A stretch of 49,534 nt of DNA. Source: an uncultured Clostridia bacterium (GTDB taxonomy: Bacteria > Bacillota > Clostridia > Oscillospirales > CAG-272). The stretch spans positions 1-49,534 of the forward strand of contig CAMKAU010000007.1 of assembly GCA_946410595.1 (NCBI GenBank), written 5' to 3'. Position numbers and translations under genes: made by a program. Shown piece by piece: positions 1 to 9,602 of the stretch. Below the pieces are notes generated by a model. That model had not been told where the DNA came from. It saw only the letters and a list, made by a program, of their open reading frames with translations, and made no database searches. Every line of letters starts with the position of its first letter. Within the stretch, counting starts at the first letter, position 1.

Positions 1-322
1 CAGCGCGTCCGACTGCCACCCGAACCCGACCGACGCGCCGGACTTCATCTCCTCGGCGTTCCGGATCACGCGGCTGGAGCGTTTCACCTCCGGCGGCGTC
101 GCCTTCACCGCGACAAACGCCTCCTGGACGAACCTCGCGGTCGTCGGGCCGGACGAGACCGGCTTTGCCCGCAACCACAACGTCTGCCTCGTGCGCGACG
201 AGTACGGCTGGCTGCCCGATCGGGACTACCTGACCGTTTACTACTCCGTGTCCAACACCGGCAGCGGCAACAGCTCGCTCTGGACCTACCGCATCTACGA
301 CTGGAATATGGCTCTTAACTAA
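1..322 (+). CDS. GH43-like secreted lipoprotein, C-terminal fragment (5' end outside window)
   Basis: The frame is open from the window edge to TAA at 320-322 and gives about 106 residues. It aligns almost without gaps to the C-terminus of the complete lipoprotein encoded at 15835-17256. Shared blocks are SDCHPNP, APDFISS, ASWTNLAVVGP, ETGFARNHNV, DYLTVYY and the final YRIYD. The two genes are therefore paralogs. By that kinship it is the last part of a secreted five-bladed beta-propeller of GH43/GH62 type, probably acting on extracellular glycan. Substrate and catalytic residues cannot be judged from this fragment. A strong palindromic terminator follows within 5 bases, so this ends a transcription unit. 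Confidence 0.75.
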   Translation, partial: SASDCHPNPTDAPDFISSAFRITRLERFTSGGVAFTATNASWTNLAVVGPDETGFARNHNVCLVRDEYGWLPDRDYLTVYYSVSNTGSGNSSLWTYRIYDWNMALN

Positions 323-326
323 ATAA

Positions 327-372
327 GGAAAAGAAACGGGACGCGGCGTACGCCGCGTCCCGTTTCTTTTCC
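327..372 (+). terminator. Intrinsic terminator, 46-bp perfect palindrome
   Basis: Arms 327-348 and 351-372 are perfect reverse complements around a central TA. The GC-rich core has A-rich and T-rich outer flanks, so it can terminate in both directions. It separates the upstream lipoprotein gene from the valS promoter, which begins 15 bases later. Confidence 0.85.
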
Positions 373-386
373 GCGGGACAAAGCTC

Positions 387-415
387 TTGACAAAGAGAAA
401 CGCCCGTGCTATGAT
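387..415 (+). promoter_or_regulatory. Sigma-A promoter of the valS T-box transcript
   Basis: TTGACA at 387-392, a 17-bp spacer and TATGAT at 410-415 form a near-consensus promoter. Transcription would start near 422, just before the T-box leader. Confidence 0.85.
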
Positions 416-421
416 AAGGGT

Positions 422-668
422 AACGCAAAGACGGAGAAAAAGATCCCCTCCTCTGTCCCCAGAGAGTGCGCGGTCGGTGCGAGCGCACGGCAAGAGAGGA
501 TCGCGTCCCTCCCGAGCGGCCGGCAGAAAGGGGTTTCGGAAAACCCCCGGTAGAGCCGGACGGGCGCTCCCGATACAGAGCAAAGGAGGCGCCGCAAGGC
601 GTGAAGATAGGTGGTACCGCGTCCGCAAAACGCCCTGTCATACGGGCTTGCGGGCGTTTTTTTCGTCC
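422..668 (+). promoter_or_regulatory. T-box leader, valine-specific (GUC specifier)
   Basis: This tRNA-sensing leader reads through when uncharged tRNA-Val binds. The stem I distal region (AGAGAGTGCG then GGTCGGTGCGAGCGCAC) lies at 461-488. A specifier candidate GTC sits at 505-507, followed by the usual CCTCCCGAGC. The T-box proper, AGGTGGTACCGCG, is at 609-621. The terminator stem AAAACGCCC (627-635) pairs with GGGCGTTTT (652-660) and runs into T residues to 663. The valine specifier agrees with the downstream valS, which supports the assignment. Exact stem I pairing was not folded. Confidence 0.9.
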
Positions 669-691
669 GCAGAGAAAGAGAGGAGATCATC

Positions 692-3319
692 ATGAAACAA
701 GAACTGCCCAAGACCTACGCCCCCGCGGAGTTTGAAGACCGGCTTTACAAAATGTGGGAGGAGTCCGGCGCGTTTCTTCCCGATCCGGACGAAACGAAGA
801 CCCCCTTTTCCGTCGTGATCCCGCCCCCGAACGTAACGGGGCAGCTGCACATGGGGCACGCGCTGGACGAAACGCTGCAGGACATCATCATCCGCACCAA
901 GCGGATGCAGGGATACAGCACCCTCTGGGTCCCCGGGACCGACCACGCCGGGATCGCCACGCAGATCAAGGTGGAGGAGGTGCTGCGCAAGGAAAAAGGC
1001 CTTTCCCGCCACGACATCGGCCGGGAGGCGTTTTTGAAGCTCGTTTGGGACTGGAAGGAAAAGTACGGCAACCGCATCACCGGCCAGCTGCGCAAGCTCG
1101 GCTCCTCCTGCGACTGGTCGCGCGAGGCGTTCACTATGAGCGACTCGCTCTCCGTGGCGGTGAGACGGGTGTTCGTTTCCCTTTATGAAAAGGGACTGAT
1201 CTACCGCGGCCAGCGCATCATCAACCAGTGCCCGCACTGCAACACCGCGCTCTCCGACGCCGAGGTGGAGCACAAGGATACCGAGGGCGCCTTCTGGCAT
1301 ATCCGCTACCCCGTAAAGGGGGAGGATCGCTTCGTGATCGTGGCGACCACCCGCCCGGAGACGATGCTCGGCGACAGCGCCGTCGCCGTCAACCCGGAGG
1401 ACGACCGCTACCGGGATCTGATCGGAAAGACGCTGATTTTGCCGCTGGTGGGACGGGAGATCCCCGTCGTCGCCGACGAGGCGGCGCGTACCGACTTCGG
1501 CACCGGCTGCGTCAAGATCACCCCCGCTCACGACCCGAACGACTTTGAGACCGGTCAGCGCCATCAGCTGCCGATCATCCAGGTGATCGACACGGCGGGG
1601 CGGATCAAGACCGACTTCGGAACGAAGTACGAGGGGATGGACCGCTTTGAGGCGAGAGAGGCGATCGTGGCCGATCTCGAGGCGGGCGGATACCTTGTCA
1701 AGGTGGAAAAGACCGTCCACGCCGTGGCGCACTGCTACCGCTGCGGCACGGCGATCGAGCCGCTGGCCTCTCTGCAGTGGTTTGTAAAGATGAAGCCGCT
1801 CGCGGAGCCGGCGATCGCCGCCGTGAAGGAGGGAAAGATCCGCTATATCCCCGACCGCTTCTCAAAGATCTATCTCAACTGGATGGAGAACATCCGCGAC
1901 TGGTGCATCTCCCGCCAGCTCTGGTGGGGGCACCGGATCCCCGCTTATTACTGCGGCGACTGCGGGGAGCTGACCGTGGCGGAAGAAGAGGTCACGGTCT
2001 GCCCGAAGTGCGGCGGCACGCACATCCGGCAGGACGAGGACGTGCTGGACACCTGGTTCTCGAGCGCCCTCTGGCCCTTCACGACCCTCGGCTGGCCGGA
2101 AAAGACCGCCGACCTTGCCCGCTACTATCCGACAAGCGTGCTCGTGACCGGGTACGATATCATCACCTTCTGGGTCTCCAAGATGATCTTCATGGGGATC
2201 GAGAATATGAAGGAGATCCCCTTCCCGCGCGTCTTTATCCACGGGCTCGTGCGCGACAGCCAGGGGAGAAAAATGTCCAAATCCCTCGGCAACGGCATCG
2301 ACCCGCTGGAGGTCATCGACCGCTACGGCGCGGACGCGCTCCGCTTTGCGCTGGTGACCGGCAACTCGCCCGGAAACGATATGCGCTATTCGGAGGAGAA
2401 GATCGAGTCCGCCCGCAACTTCGCGAACAAGCTCTGGAACGCCGCCCGCTTCGTTTTGATGAATCTGGAGACGGAGGACACCTCTCTCCCCGCCGGGGCG
2501 GAGCTGGCCCCCGAGGATAAGTGGATCCTCACCCGTCTCTCCGAAACGGCGGAGAACGCCGCCGCCAATATCGAAAAGTACGAGCTCGGCGTGGCGCTCG
2601 CCTCGATCTACGACTTTATCTGGGACGTCTTCTGCGACTGGTATATCGAACTGGCTAAGCCCCGCCTGCAGGCGAAGGGCACGCCGGAAAATCTCGTCTG
2701 CCAGCGCACGATCGCCTATACGCTCGACCGCATTCTGCGGCTGCTGCACCCCTTTATGCCCTTTATCACCGAGGAGATCTTCCAGGCGCTGCCGCACGAG
2801 GAGGGCGCGATGATCCTCACGCAGCCCTATCCAGCCGGGATCGCCCGCTATCCGGAGGAGGCCGACCGGGTCGAAAAGCTGATCGCCGTGATCCGCGGGA
2901 TCCGTACCCGCCGCGCCGAGATGAACGTCCCCTCGAAGACCCGGACGGACGCCTACCTCATCACCCGCGACCCGGAGGCGTTCGCCGAGCCGACGCACGT
3001 CTTCTTTGAGCGGCTCGCCGGCGTGAGCGCCGTCCGTCTGGCAAAAGAAGCCCCCGCCGAGGATTCGGTCAGCATCGTGACCGACGCCGCGACCGTCTAT
3101 ATCCCCCTGCGGGAGCTGGTCGACCTCGAAGCGGAGAAAAAACGCCTGGCCGAGGAGGCGGCGAAGACCGACGCGGAGATCGCTCGCGCGGAGGGAATGC
3201 TCGCAAACCAGGCGTTCGTTTCCCGGGCGCCCGCCGCCGTCGTCAACGCGGAAAAGGAAAAACTTGAGAAGCTGCGTATAAAGAGAAAAGCCCTCACGGA
3301 AGCGCTTGCCAAGCTCTGA
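692..3319 (+). CDS. valS: Valyl-tRNA synthetase
   Basis: Class I aminoacyl-tRNA synthetase that charges tRNA-Val in the cytoplasm and hydrolyses misacylated Thr-tRNA. The product is 875 residues, close to Bacillus ValS (880). The HIGH box is HMGH at residues 53-56 after PPPNVTGQL, and the KMSKS box is intact near 527-531 ([11 protein letters not shown]). A CP1 editing domain lies between them, with an anticodon-binding domain ([11 protein letters not shown]) and a C-terminal Lys/Glu-rich coiled coil after that. ATG at 692 is preferred over upstream codons because AGGAG lies just before it and the T-box terminator ends at about 663. Expression is governed by the Val T-box. The DUF4349 gene follows after 35 bases with no terminator, so both are probably co-transcribed. 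Confidence 0.97.
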   Translation: MKQELPKTYAPAEFEDRLYKMWEESGAFLPDPDETKTPFSVVIPPPNVTGQLHMGHALDETLQDIIIRTKRMQGYSTLWVPGTDHAGIATQIKVEEVLRKEKGLSRHDIGREAFLKLVWDWKEKYGNRITGQLRKLGSSCDWSREAFTMSDSLSVAVRRVFVSLYEKGLIYRGQRIINQCPHCNTALSDAEVEHKDTEGAFWHIRYPVKGEDRFVIVATTRPETMLGDSAVAVNPEDDRYRDLIGKTLILPLVGREIPVVADEAARTDFGTGCVKITPAHDPNDFETGQRHQLPIIQVIDTAGRIKTDFGTKYEGMDRFEAREAIVADLEAGGYLVKVEKTVHAVAHCYRCGTAIEPLASLQWFVKMKPLAEPAIAAVKEGKIRYIPDRFSKIYLNWMENIRDWCISRQLWWGHRIPAYYCGDCGELTVAEEEVTVCPKCGGTHIRQDEDVLDTWFSSALWPFTTLGWPEKTADLARYYPTSVLVTGYDIITFWVSKMIFMGIENMKEIPFPRVFIHGLVRDSQGRKMSKSLGNGIDPLEVIDRYGADALRFALVTGNSPGNDMRYSEEKIESARNFANKLWNAARFVLMNLETEDTSLPAGAELAPEDKWILTRLSETAENAAANIEKYELGVALASIYDFIWDVFCDWYIELAKPRLQAKGTPENLVCQRTIAYTLDRILRLLHPFMPFITEEIFQALPHEEGAMILTQPYPAGIARYPEEADRVEKLIAVIRGIRTRRAEMNVPSKTRTDAYLITRDPEAFAEPTHVFFERLAGVSAVRLAKEAPAEDSVSIVTDAATVYIPLRELVDLEAEKKRLAEEAAKTDAEIARAEGMLANQAFVSRAPAAVVNAEKEKLEKLRIKRKALTEALAKL

Positions 3320-3354
3320 TCCGTGCGGCCCCCGAACGGGAGAAAGGAACGTTT

Positions 3355-4398
3355 ATGAAACGAATGAACAAGAGATCCCTTTCCGCGCCCGCCCTTCTTC
3401 TCGCGCTGCTCCTTGTGTCCCTCTGCGCCGTTTCCTGCGCCCGCGCCTCGGCGCCCGGCGGAAACGATTACGCCGCCGAGCCCTCCCTTTCGTACAGGGA
3501 AGGGGAGGACGCCTTCTCCAACGTCTACGACGAGTATGAGAAGGAAGCGCCGGCTCCGGCCGAGGCGTCTTCCCTCGCCGACAAGGGCGAAGAAAAAACG
3601 GACGCCGGAGAACGCAAGCGGATCTACACGGCGAACCTCGCTCTGGAAACGAGAGAGTTCGACGCCGCCCTCGGACGGCTCCTCTCCGACGCGGAAAAGC
3701 TCGGCGGCTACACCGGCAAGACCAACGTCTACAACCGCACCGCCCGGGGCGACCGCTCCTACCGTTCGGCGGAGATCACCGTCCGCATTCCCGCAAAAGA
3801 GTTTGACAGTTATCTCAATTCCGTCGGCGGATACTGCAACGTGATCTCCTCCTCCACCAACGTCGCGGACGTGACGGAGGCGTACCAGGATCTGGCCGCC
3901 CGCCTCTCCTCCTACAAAACACAGGAAGAACGCCTGCTCGCGATGCTGGAAAAGGCGGACGATCTCTCCTATCTCTTGCAGCTGGAGGATAAGCTCTCCG
4001 AGGTGCGCTACCATATCGAGAGCTATGAGGCAAGATTGCGGAATATCGACCAGCAGGTCAGCTATTCGACCGTGACGATGACGCTGACGGAGGTCGTCGA
4101 CTACACCGTCCCGGCGCCCGAGACCTTCGGCCAGCGCCTGAAGGCGGCGTTCTCCGAGGGGTGGGAGGGTTTCCTCTCCGGCTCGCAGGATCTGGCCGTT
4201 TTCCTCGCGGCGGCGCTCCCCGTTCTCGTTTTGCTCTTGGTCATCGTTCTTGTGATCGTGCTGATCGTCAAGGCAAAACGCAAAAAGAGGATGAGCCGGG
4301 CGGCGCGCGCCGCGTACCCGACCCAGCCCCCGCAGCCGGGACAGCCGCAGCCGGGACAGCCGGTCCCGCCGCAGTACCGCCAGCCACCGCAAAAATAA
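3355..4398 (+). CDS. DUF4349 family membrane-anchored lipoprotein
   Basis: 347 residues. An N-terminal signal with a lipobox-like CAVSC (residues 22-26) is followed by an acidic linker. The DUF4349 domain spans about 80-245 and starts with YTANLALETREFDAAL, with LGGYTGKTN and a coiled-coil stretch (LEDKLSEVRYHIE) typical of the family. One strong transmembrane segment (about 282-307) precedes a short Lys/Arg stretch and a Pro/Gln-rich tail with PGQP repeats. Having both a lipobox and a C-terminal membrane helix is the usual DUF4349 arrangement: an extracytoplasmic domain tethered to the membrane. The function of the family is not established. It lies 35 bases behind valS and probably shares the T-box transcript, which need not mean a shared job. 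Confidence 0.8.
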   Translation: MKRMNKRSLSAPALLLALLLVSLCAVSCARASAPGGNDYAAEPSLSYREGEDAFSNVYDEYEKEAPAPAEASSLADKGEEKTDAGERKRIYTANLALETREFDAALGRLLSDAEKLGGYTGKTNVYNRTARGDRSYRSAEITVRIPAKEFDSYLNSVGGYCNVISSSTNVADVTEAYQDLAARLSSYKTQEERLLAMLEKADDLSYLLQLEDKLSEVRYHIESYEARLRNIDQQVSYSTVTMTLTEVVDYTVPAPETFGQRLKAAFSEGWEGFLSGSQDLAVFLAAALPVLVLLLVIVLVIVLIVKAKRKKRMSRAARAAYPTQPPQPGQPQPGQPVPPQYRQPPQK

Positions 4399-4404
4399 AA
4401 AAAG

Positions 4405-4444
4405 AAAAAACCCGCGTCCGCCTGCAGGCGGACGCGGGTTTTTT
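4405..4444. terminator. Bidirectional terminator between convergent genes
   Basis: AAAAAACCCGCGTCCGCC, loop TGCA, GGCGGACGCGGGTTTTTT. The stem is perfect, with an A-tract on one side and a T-tract on the other. It serves the DUF4349 gene on the plus strand and the SGNH-GH43 gene on the minus strand. Confidence 0.9.
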
Positions 4445-4447
4445 GCT

Positions 4448-7228
4448 TCAGTTCGGGATCGGCTGCGGGGTCTTCGTCGGGCCCGCGACGACGATCCGGT
4501 CCGGGCCTCCCGCGTCGGGGACAAAGGAATAGCGGTCGACGCAGACCATCCGGGAGTGGACCTCCGCGGCGGAATTGTGGATGTGGTAGACGATCATCGG
4601 CTCGCCGTTTGCCGCCGTGAAAAAGCTGTGATGCCCCGGTCCGTAGACGCCTTTGGACGGATCCTTTTTGAGGAAGGGATTGCCGGCGGTGCGGGTAAAG
4701 GAGCCGAGCGGGGAGGAGGAGGTCGCGCTGCCGAGGGCGTAATCCTGGCTGGTATAGCCGTTTGCGCTGTAAGTGAGATAATAGAGTCCGTTATGCTTAA
4801 GAACGAACGGCCCTTCGGCGACGGTGCCGGAGACCTTTTCCCACGTTCCGCTTTTGGGGGAGAGGAGGAGGATAGGCGTCCCCTTCGGCCGGAGCGTTCC
4901 CATATCGAACTCCACGCCGTGGATGTGGTTGCCGTTTTCGACCTTTACAAAGTAGAGATAGACCTTTCCGTCGTCGTCGAAGAAGAGATGCCCGTCGATG
5001 GTTTTATCATTGAAGAGGAAGGAGGTCGCGCTGTTCTTGAAGGGACCGAGCGGGGAGTCCGCCACGGCGACGCCGAGGTGCTCCGCCACGGTGTAGACGA
5101 GATAGAACTTGCCCTGATACTCGTAGACCTCCGGCGCCCAGAAGCCGGCGGAGGAAGTCGGCGTGCCGTAGACGTCCGCCGTTTTGAGACAGTAGCCGTG
5201 ATCCACCCAGTCCGCAAGGTTCTCGGAGACGCTGACCTGATAGCCGGAGGTCGGGGCGTTGGTGGAGTAAAGGTAATACTTCCCGCCGGAGAAGAGGATA
5301 TAGGGGTCGGCGCCGCGCGTCACGGGGTTGAGATAGAGGCCGTCGAGGGAGGAGCCGTTGACGGAGACGGAGACGGTCCCGGTGACCGAAACGGAGGTGT
5401 CCTGCACACGGCCGCGGCCGCCGGAGAGGGTGCCGCCCGTTACGGAGAGACGGACCGTACCCGTCATTTTGGCCGGGGTCCCGCTCGTGTTGTCGCCGAT
5501 CCGGCCGACGGCGTAGACGGTGCCCTTGAAGGTGCCGCCCGTGATGATCATATCGCACTCTCCTTCAAAGGAGTTCATCCCCGTCGCGGCGGACAGGTTG
5601 TTTGTTCCCGCGTTCAGGTAGATCCCGCCGCTTACCGTGATCTTCAGTCTGGCGCCGGGATCGACCGTGCCGACGGTGAAGGCGGCGTTGGAGCGCCGGT
5701 TGCCGCCGCGCAGGTACGCCCAGGTTCCGGAGGCGGCGGAGAAGGTACAGGTCCCGTGGAGGGAGACCGCCTCGGCCGGGATCCCGCCGGAGGCAACGTT
5801 ATAGCCGACGAGCAGCAGGGGATAGGTGGTGATCCCGGTCTTGAGGGCGCTTATGATCCCATCGCCGAAGACGTTGTTGTGATAGTTGCCGATGATGATG
5901 GAATTGTCGACGTCCGCCCGGACGGTGATGCGCTCAAAGGTATAGTCGCCGTAGAGGTAAAGGTTATGGGCGATCCCGAGATACGCGCCCGCCGAGGCGG
6001 CGTAGTCGGCGCCGCCGTAGGAGGAGGTCACGGTGATGCGCCCCTTCGTTTCCGGCAGATGCGGTTCGTAGGTCGTCGAATAGGGCCCGCAGATCACCAC
6101 CGTCCCGCCCGTTTTCCGCAGGAGCCCGACCGCCTTCGCCAGCGAGTTGACCGCGGCCGCGGGGGTCGCGCCCTTGCCGGAGCTCTGCCCGCCCGCCTTG
6201 ACGTAGACGACGCCGGTGGAGGACGTTTCCGGCACGGTGGGCGTGAAGGTCTCTCCCTTGAAGAAGGCGGCGTACATCCGCGCCATCTCGCCGTACTGCT
6301 CCTTGTTCGGGTGGACGCGGTCGCCGGTGTAGTGGAGCATCACGTTGAAGTAGTCCTCGGTCATCGCGTACACGTCAATCACCTCGTACCCGCACTCCGC
6401 CGCGACCTCGCGCTGCAGCTTTTGCAGCGGGCCTTCGCTGAACTGGCGGATGACCGCCGCGTTGGTCGTTTTGATATGGGTGGCGATATAGACCTTCTGC
6501 ACCGTCGGGAGGGCGGCGTACTCGTTTGCGAGCGACGCGAGCGCGGTTTTGTAGTGCTGGAGCGCCTCGGCGCAGGAAAAGCTGCGGATATCGTTGCAGC
6601 CGAGCGCGATCACGACGATATCGGCGCCGAAGGAAAGACTGTCTTTATACTGCTGCGTGTTGCGGTAGGAAAGATCGGGGGTCGACGCCTTGGCGTTAAA
6701 GGGGTCGTTTGCCGCCAGCGTGTACGCCGACGCCTTGCCGAAGTTTCCGATCACGACCCCGCTTCCGAGGAGGGCCTGGAGCTGCGCCGGATAGCTATCG
6801 GTCGCTTGATTGGACGCGCCCGTCCCCTGCGTGATGCTGTCGCCGATAAAGGCGATCCGCAGTTTCTTTCCGTCGGAGGGGGAAAGACGTTCAAGGATCG
6901 GCGCGTTCGGGTCAATCCCCGGCAAAGCGGGCGTTTCCGCGGTTTCGGGGGCTTGGGTGGCCGCGGCCGTTTCTTTTGTCCCGGCGGCCGGTTCCGTTCC
7001 GTCGGCCGGCTCTGTTCCGGGCGCCGCCGTGACCGGGTCGGTCGTATCCGCCGCGCCGGTATCGGTGTCCGCGGGGCGGGCGGAGGTGTCCGGCGGGAAG
7101 GTCCCGTCAGCGGTCTCCGCCGCGGTCGTGTCCGCCGTTTCCGGCCCCTCGGACCGGCAGGCGGCAAAGAGCGGCAGCGCGCCGCAGCAAAGGAAAAGAG
7201 CAAGCAAAAAAGAGAAAAACCGTTTCAT
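4448..7228 (-). CDS. SGNH hydrolase / beta-repeat / GH43 fusion lipoprotein
   Basis: 926 residues, apparently a multidomain secreted carbohydrate-active enzyme. The start at 7228 is chosen because AAAGAGGTCGCACG precedes it and a signal peptide follows with lipobox LFAAC (Cys24). Residues 25-115 are a low-complexity Thr/Ala/Pro/Glu linker. An SGNH/GDSL esterase domain spans about 120-325, with GDSITQG (129-135), GCND (210-213) and DRVHPN, giving Ser131, Asp303 and His306. Residues 340-630 open with a parallel beta-helix-like entry (VYVKAGGQSSGKGATPAAA) and continue with Thr/Gly-rich strands. Residues 630-926 are a GH43 propeller with base Asp641 (GADPYI), modulator Asp745 (TIDGHLFFDDDG) and acid Glu805 (AEGPFVL). 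All three catalytic residues are present. A role in deacylating and trimming arabinoxylan-type side chains is inferred. It is second in a minus-strand pair after the 712-residue membrane protein. Confidence 0.88.
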   Translation of the reverse strand: MKRFFSFLLALFLCCGALPLFAACRSEGPETADTTAAETADGTFPPDTSARPADTDTGAADTTDPVTAAPGTEPADGTEPAAGTKETAAATQAPETAETPALPGIDPNAPILERLSPSDGKKLRIAFIGDSITQGTGASNQATDSYPAQLQALLGSGVVIGNFGKASAYTLAANDPFNAKASTPDLSYRNTQQYKDSLSFGADIVVIALGCNDIRSFSCAEALQHYKTALASLANEYAALPTVQKVYIATHIKTTNAAVIRQFSEGPLQKLQREVAAECGYEVIDVYAMTEDYFNVMLHYTGDRVHPNKEQYGEMARMYAAFFKGETFTPTVPETSSTGVVYVKAGGQSSGKGATPAAAVNSLAKAVGLLRKTGGTVVICGPYSTTYEPHLPETKGRITVTSSYGGADYAASAGAYLGIAHNLYLYGDYTFERITVRADVDNSIIIGNYHNNVFGDGIISALKTGITTYPLLLVGYNVASGGIPAEAVSLHGTCTFSAASGTWAYLRGGNRRSNAAFTVGTVDPGARLKITVSGGIYLNAGTNNLSAATGMNSFEGECDMIITGGTFKGTVYAVGRIGDNTSGTPAKMTGTVRLSVTGGTLSGGRGRVQDTSVSVTGTVSVSVNGSSLDGLYLNPVTRGADPYILFSGGKYYLYSTNAPTSGYQVSVSENLADWVDHGYCLKTADVYGTPTSSAGFWAPEVYEYQGKFYLVYTVAEHLGVAVADSPLGPFKNSATSFLFNDKTIDGHLFFDDDGKVYLYFVKVENGNHIHGVEFDMGTLRPKGTPILLLSPKSGTWEKVSGTVAEGPFVLKHNGLYYLTYSANGYTSQDYALGSATSSSPLGSFTRTAGNPFLKKDPSKGVYGPGHHSFFTAANGEPMIVYHIHNSAAEVHSRMVCVDRYSFVPDAGGPDRIVVAGPTKTPQPIPN

Positions 7229-7268
7229 CGTGCGACCTCTTTTCTGAAAGATTTTCGGGGGCAGGAGA

Positions 7269-9407
7269 TCAGCCGGGGGTAAAGGTACGGGAGAAGAAGA
7301 AGGCAAAGAGCCGCAGCCCTCCGTCCTTGGGGAAGTAGTCCCAGATCATCGCGCCGTTGATCACGAGGGCGGCAAGCGCGGAGAAAACGAAGAAGCCGTA
7401 CAGCAGTTTTTTTGTCTGCCGCTCGGCGCGCCGCAGGTAGATCAGCCAGAGAAGGAGGGTACCGCCGAGGATCAGCTCCACGGCAAAGTCGCAGGCGTAG
7501 CGCACGCCGTAGCCGCTCTCCCAGATCGAGCCGATCACCACGAGCGGGCAGATAAGGCAGGTCGGCAGACCGAGGAGGAGCGCTTTTCTTTTTTCCTCTT
7601 TTTCCAGACTTCTCCACGCGGGGCGGATCGCGGCGTACCCCCAGACCGGCAGAGAGCGGAAGAACAGCCCGATCGCGTTGCGGTTGGCGACAAAGTAATA
7701 GCCGCCGACGCCGAGGGTGGAAAAGTTGGAGAAAACGTAGGGGAACTCCGGCTTGAGGACCGGCGCCGCCAAAAGGAAATTGAAAAATCCGATCAAAAGG
7801 AAGCCGGTATGGTATTCGGAGCGGGTGAAGTCGTTGATCGTCAGCGAATACTGGATGCCGAAGTCGAAGAAAGAGCCGAATCGGGCGTGATTGTAGAGCA
7901 TCTGCGCGCCGCCGAGGATCACGTAAGGGAGAAGGGCGGCGGCAAGGAACCGCGCGGCGGCGCCCCCCGGTTTTTTCCCGCCGGAGAGGGCCGCTTCGCG
8001 CGTACGCTTCAGTCCGTATCCGAGGAAAAAGAGGGAGGCGACGCAGTAGACGGCGAGGGTCGGACGGCAGAGAACGGCAAGGGCGAGGCAGGTCGTGGAG
8101 AGGGCGAGGGAGGGGAGGCGGATCCGCTCCCCTCCGGCGACGCCGGAGCGGAGAAGGAGCCACAGACCGCAAGAGGTAAAGCAAAAGCCGGAGGATTGCG
8201 CGATCTCGTAAAAGAGCGGAGAGAGGAAGTTATACCACACGCCGGAGGAAAGCTGCAGAACGGCAAGGGAGGAGAGCAGCAGTCCGACCGGCAAACGCCG
8301 CCCGAAAAGCCGGACGACCTCGCAGAAAAGAAGGGAGAGGAAAAGGATCCCCATCCCGCCGAACAGCAGCACGGCGGGCGGCGTGGGGAAGTAGAAGCCG
8401 GTCAGCAGATGGTAGGGAAGAAAGAGGAGAAAGACCGGCGCGATCCCGTAATAGGAGTAGTATTTTCCGTCATAGAGCAGGTGGTCCCACTTGTAGGAGA
8501 CGCCCTTTTGCAGGCGCTCCGACCAGTCGTAGGGGTTATCCAGCCGCAAAAGCTCCTCCGGCACCTCGTCGAGAAGGGATACCTGTCCCGCTTCAAAGGC
8601 GTCGACCAGCTCTTTTGTGATCTGGTTGCCGTCGGTCTGCGCGGGGGAGGTAAAGGGGGTCCCGGCGGTGTTGAGATTATAGAAAACGGTCAAAAGACAC
8701 GCCCCGAGGATAAAAAGGGCGGTCATCGCGCCCGCCGCGCGCAAAAAGGGGAGACGGGCGTTCTCGTAGCTCTCCCGCATCGAGGGGAAGGAAAAGAGCG
8801 CGTAAAGGGCGAGCGAGAGGGCGAGGAAGACAAAAAGACGGATCGGGGAGAGGGAGAGGGGGATATTCTCATTCAGGGAGAGCCCCGTTACCGTAAAGGC
8901 GCCGCCCGACGCGCAGGAGAGGGAGAGCCGCAGGGTACGGACCTCGCCCGTCAGATTAAGGGAGAGGAAGCGGCTGTGCGCGTCTCCCCGCAGGATCCGC
9001 CCGGAGGCGACATTCTGGCGCAGGGAGGCGGCGTTGCTCTCGTCGGAGGCGCTGACCTTCACCTCGATTGCGTCCGCTTCCCCGGAGAAGGCGCAGTCGA
9101 TCTTGAGCGTGCCGACCCGCCGCCCGGCGTTTTCCAGCGTGAGGACGAGGGGGGAGCCGTTTTCGCGGGAGGTATAGGGCGTTTCCCCCGCGCCGGAGAC
9201 GGAGAGTTCGGCAAGCGGGATCTCCGCTTTTTCATACCCGCCGAAGAGAAGGTGGAAGGAACGGAAATTGAAGAGAAACACGTCGAGCGCGAGCGCGGCG
9301 GCCGCAAGAAAAACGCAGAAGCGCCGGGTCGCGGCTTTGCGCGGCAAAAAAATCCCCGCAAGAAGAAACAGGGAGAGAAAAACAAAGAAAAGGATCGTAC
9401 CGATCAT
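7269..9407 (-). CDS. Polytopic membrane protein, GT-C glycosyltransferase-like (unassigned)
   Basis: 712 residues. GGAGGT lies 8 bases before ATG at 9407. Two N-terminal helices (about 3-22 and 32-48) flank the start of a beta-rich extracytoplasmic domain (about 50-180). A long set of hydrophobic helices follows to the C-terminus, with an external loop reading LDNPYDWSER and YDGKYYSYYGIAPV before further helices. This layout, with many helices and a YDGKYYSYYG-type loop, resembles GT-C fold lipid-linked sugar transferases common in Clostridia. I see no diagnostic catalytic motif, so the call stays putative. The SGNH-GH43 lipoprotein gene begins 40 bases downstream, suggesting joint work on a surface or external glycan. 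Confidence 0.55.
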   Translation of the reverse strand: MIGTILFFVFLSLFLLAGIFLPRKAATRRFCVFLAAAALALDVFLFNFRSFHLLFGGYEKAEIPLAELSVSGAGETPYTSRENGSPLVLTLENAGRRVGTLKIDCAFSGEADAIEVKVSASDESNAASLRQNVASGRILRGDAHSRFLSLNLTGEVRTLRLSLSCASGGAFTVTGLSLNENIPLSLSPIRLFVFLALSLALYALFSFPSMRESYENARLPFLRAAGAMTALFILGACLLTVFYNLNTAGTPFTSPAQTDGNQITKELVDAFEAGQVSLLDEVPEELLRLDNPYDWSERLQKGVSYKWDHLLYDGKYYSYYGIAPVFLLFLPYHLLTGFYFPTPPAVLLFGGMGILFLSLLFCEVVRLFGRRLPVGLLLSSLAVLQLSSGVWYNFLSPLFYEIAQSSGFCFTSCGLWLLLRSGVAGGERIRLPSLALSTTCLALAVLCRPTLAVYCVASLFFLGYGLKRTREAALSGGKKPGGAAARFLAAALLPYVILGGAQMLYNHARFGSFFDFGIQYSLTINDFTRSEYHTGFLLIGFFNFLLAAPVLKPEFPYVFSNFSTLGVGGYYFVANRNAIGLFFRSLPVWGYAAIRPAWRSLEKEEKRKALLLGLPTCLICPLVVIGSIWESGYGVRYACDFAVELILGGTLLLWLIYLRRAERQTKKLLYGFFVFSALAALVINGAMIWDYFPKDGGLRLFAFFFSRTFTPG

Positions 9408-9446
9408 CGGCTGGCACCTCCGCGGCGGGTTATCCCGGTCGGCAAC

Positions 9447-9476
9447 ATTTTATCATCTCCGGCGGGACGGTGTCAA
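9447..9476 (-). promoter_or_regulatory. Promoter for the minus-strand membrane protein / SGNH-GH43 pair
   Basis: On the minus strand, TTGACA (9476-9471), an 18-bp spacer and TAAAAT (9452-9447) with an upstream TGA. It is about 40 bases before the ATG at 9407. Confidence 0.7.
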
Positions 9477-9530
9477 GGGCGGGGCGGGGGGCGAGGTCGG
9501 ATTTTTCCCCCAAATCTTCCTCAAAAAGGG

Positions 9531-9559
9531 TTGTTTTGACGGAAAAAAGCGATTACAAT
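9531..9559 (+). promoter_or_regulatory. Candidate promoter for the ARH-like lipoprotein gene
   Basis: TTGTTT (9531-9536), a 17-bp spacer and TACAAT (9554-9559) lie 43 bases before the start codon. It is back-to-back with the minus-strand promoter at 9447-9476. Confidence 0.5.
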
Positions 9560-9602
9560 AAAAGAAGAATAAGGAAAGAACTCTTTCCCCCGAGGTGATG
9601 TT

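Noticed and set aside
638..1732. Long minus-strand frame inside valS
   Set aside because: Antisense shadow of a strongly conserved gene; no start site or motifs.
4556..7282. Open frame of about 900 codons on the plus strand opposite the SGNH-GH43 gene
   Set aside because: Composition is the mirror of the GC-rich coding strand, with no signal, motif or ribosome site; the minus-strand protein has clear catalytic residues.
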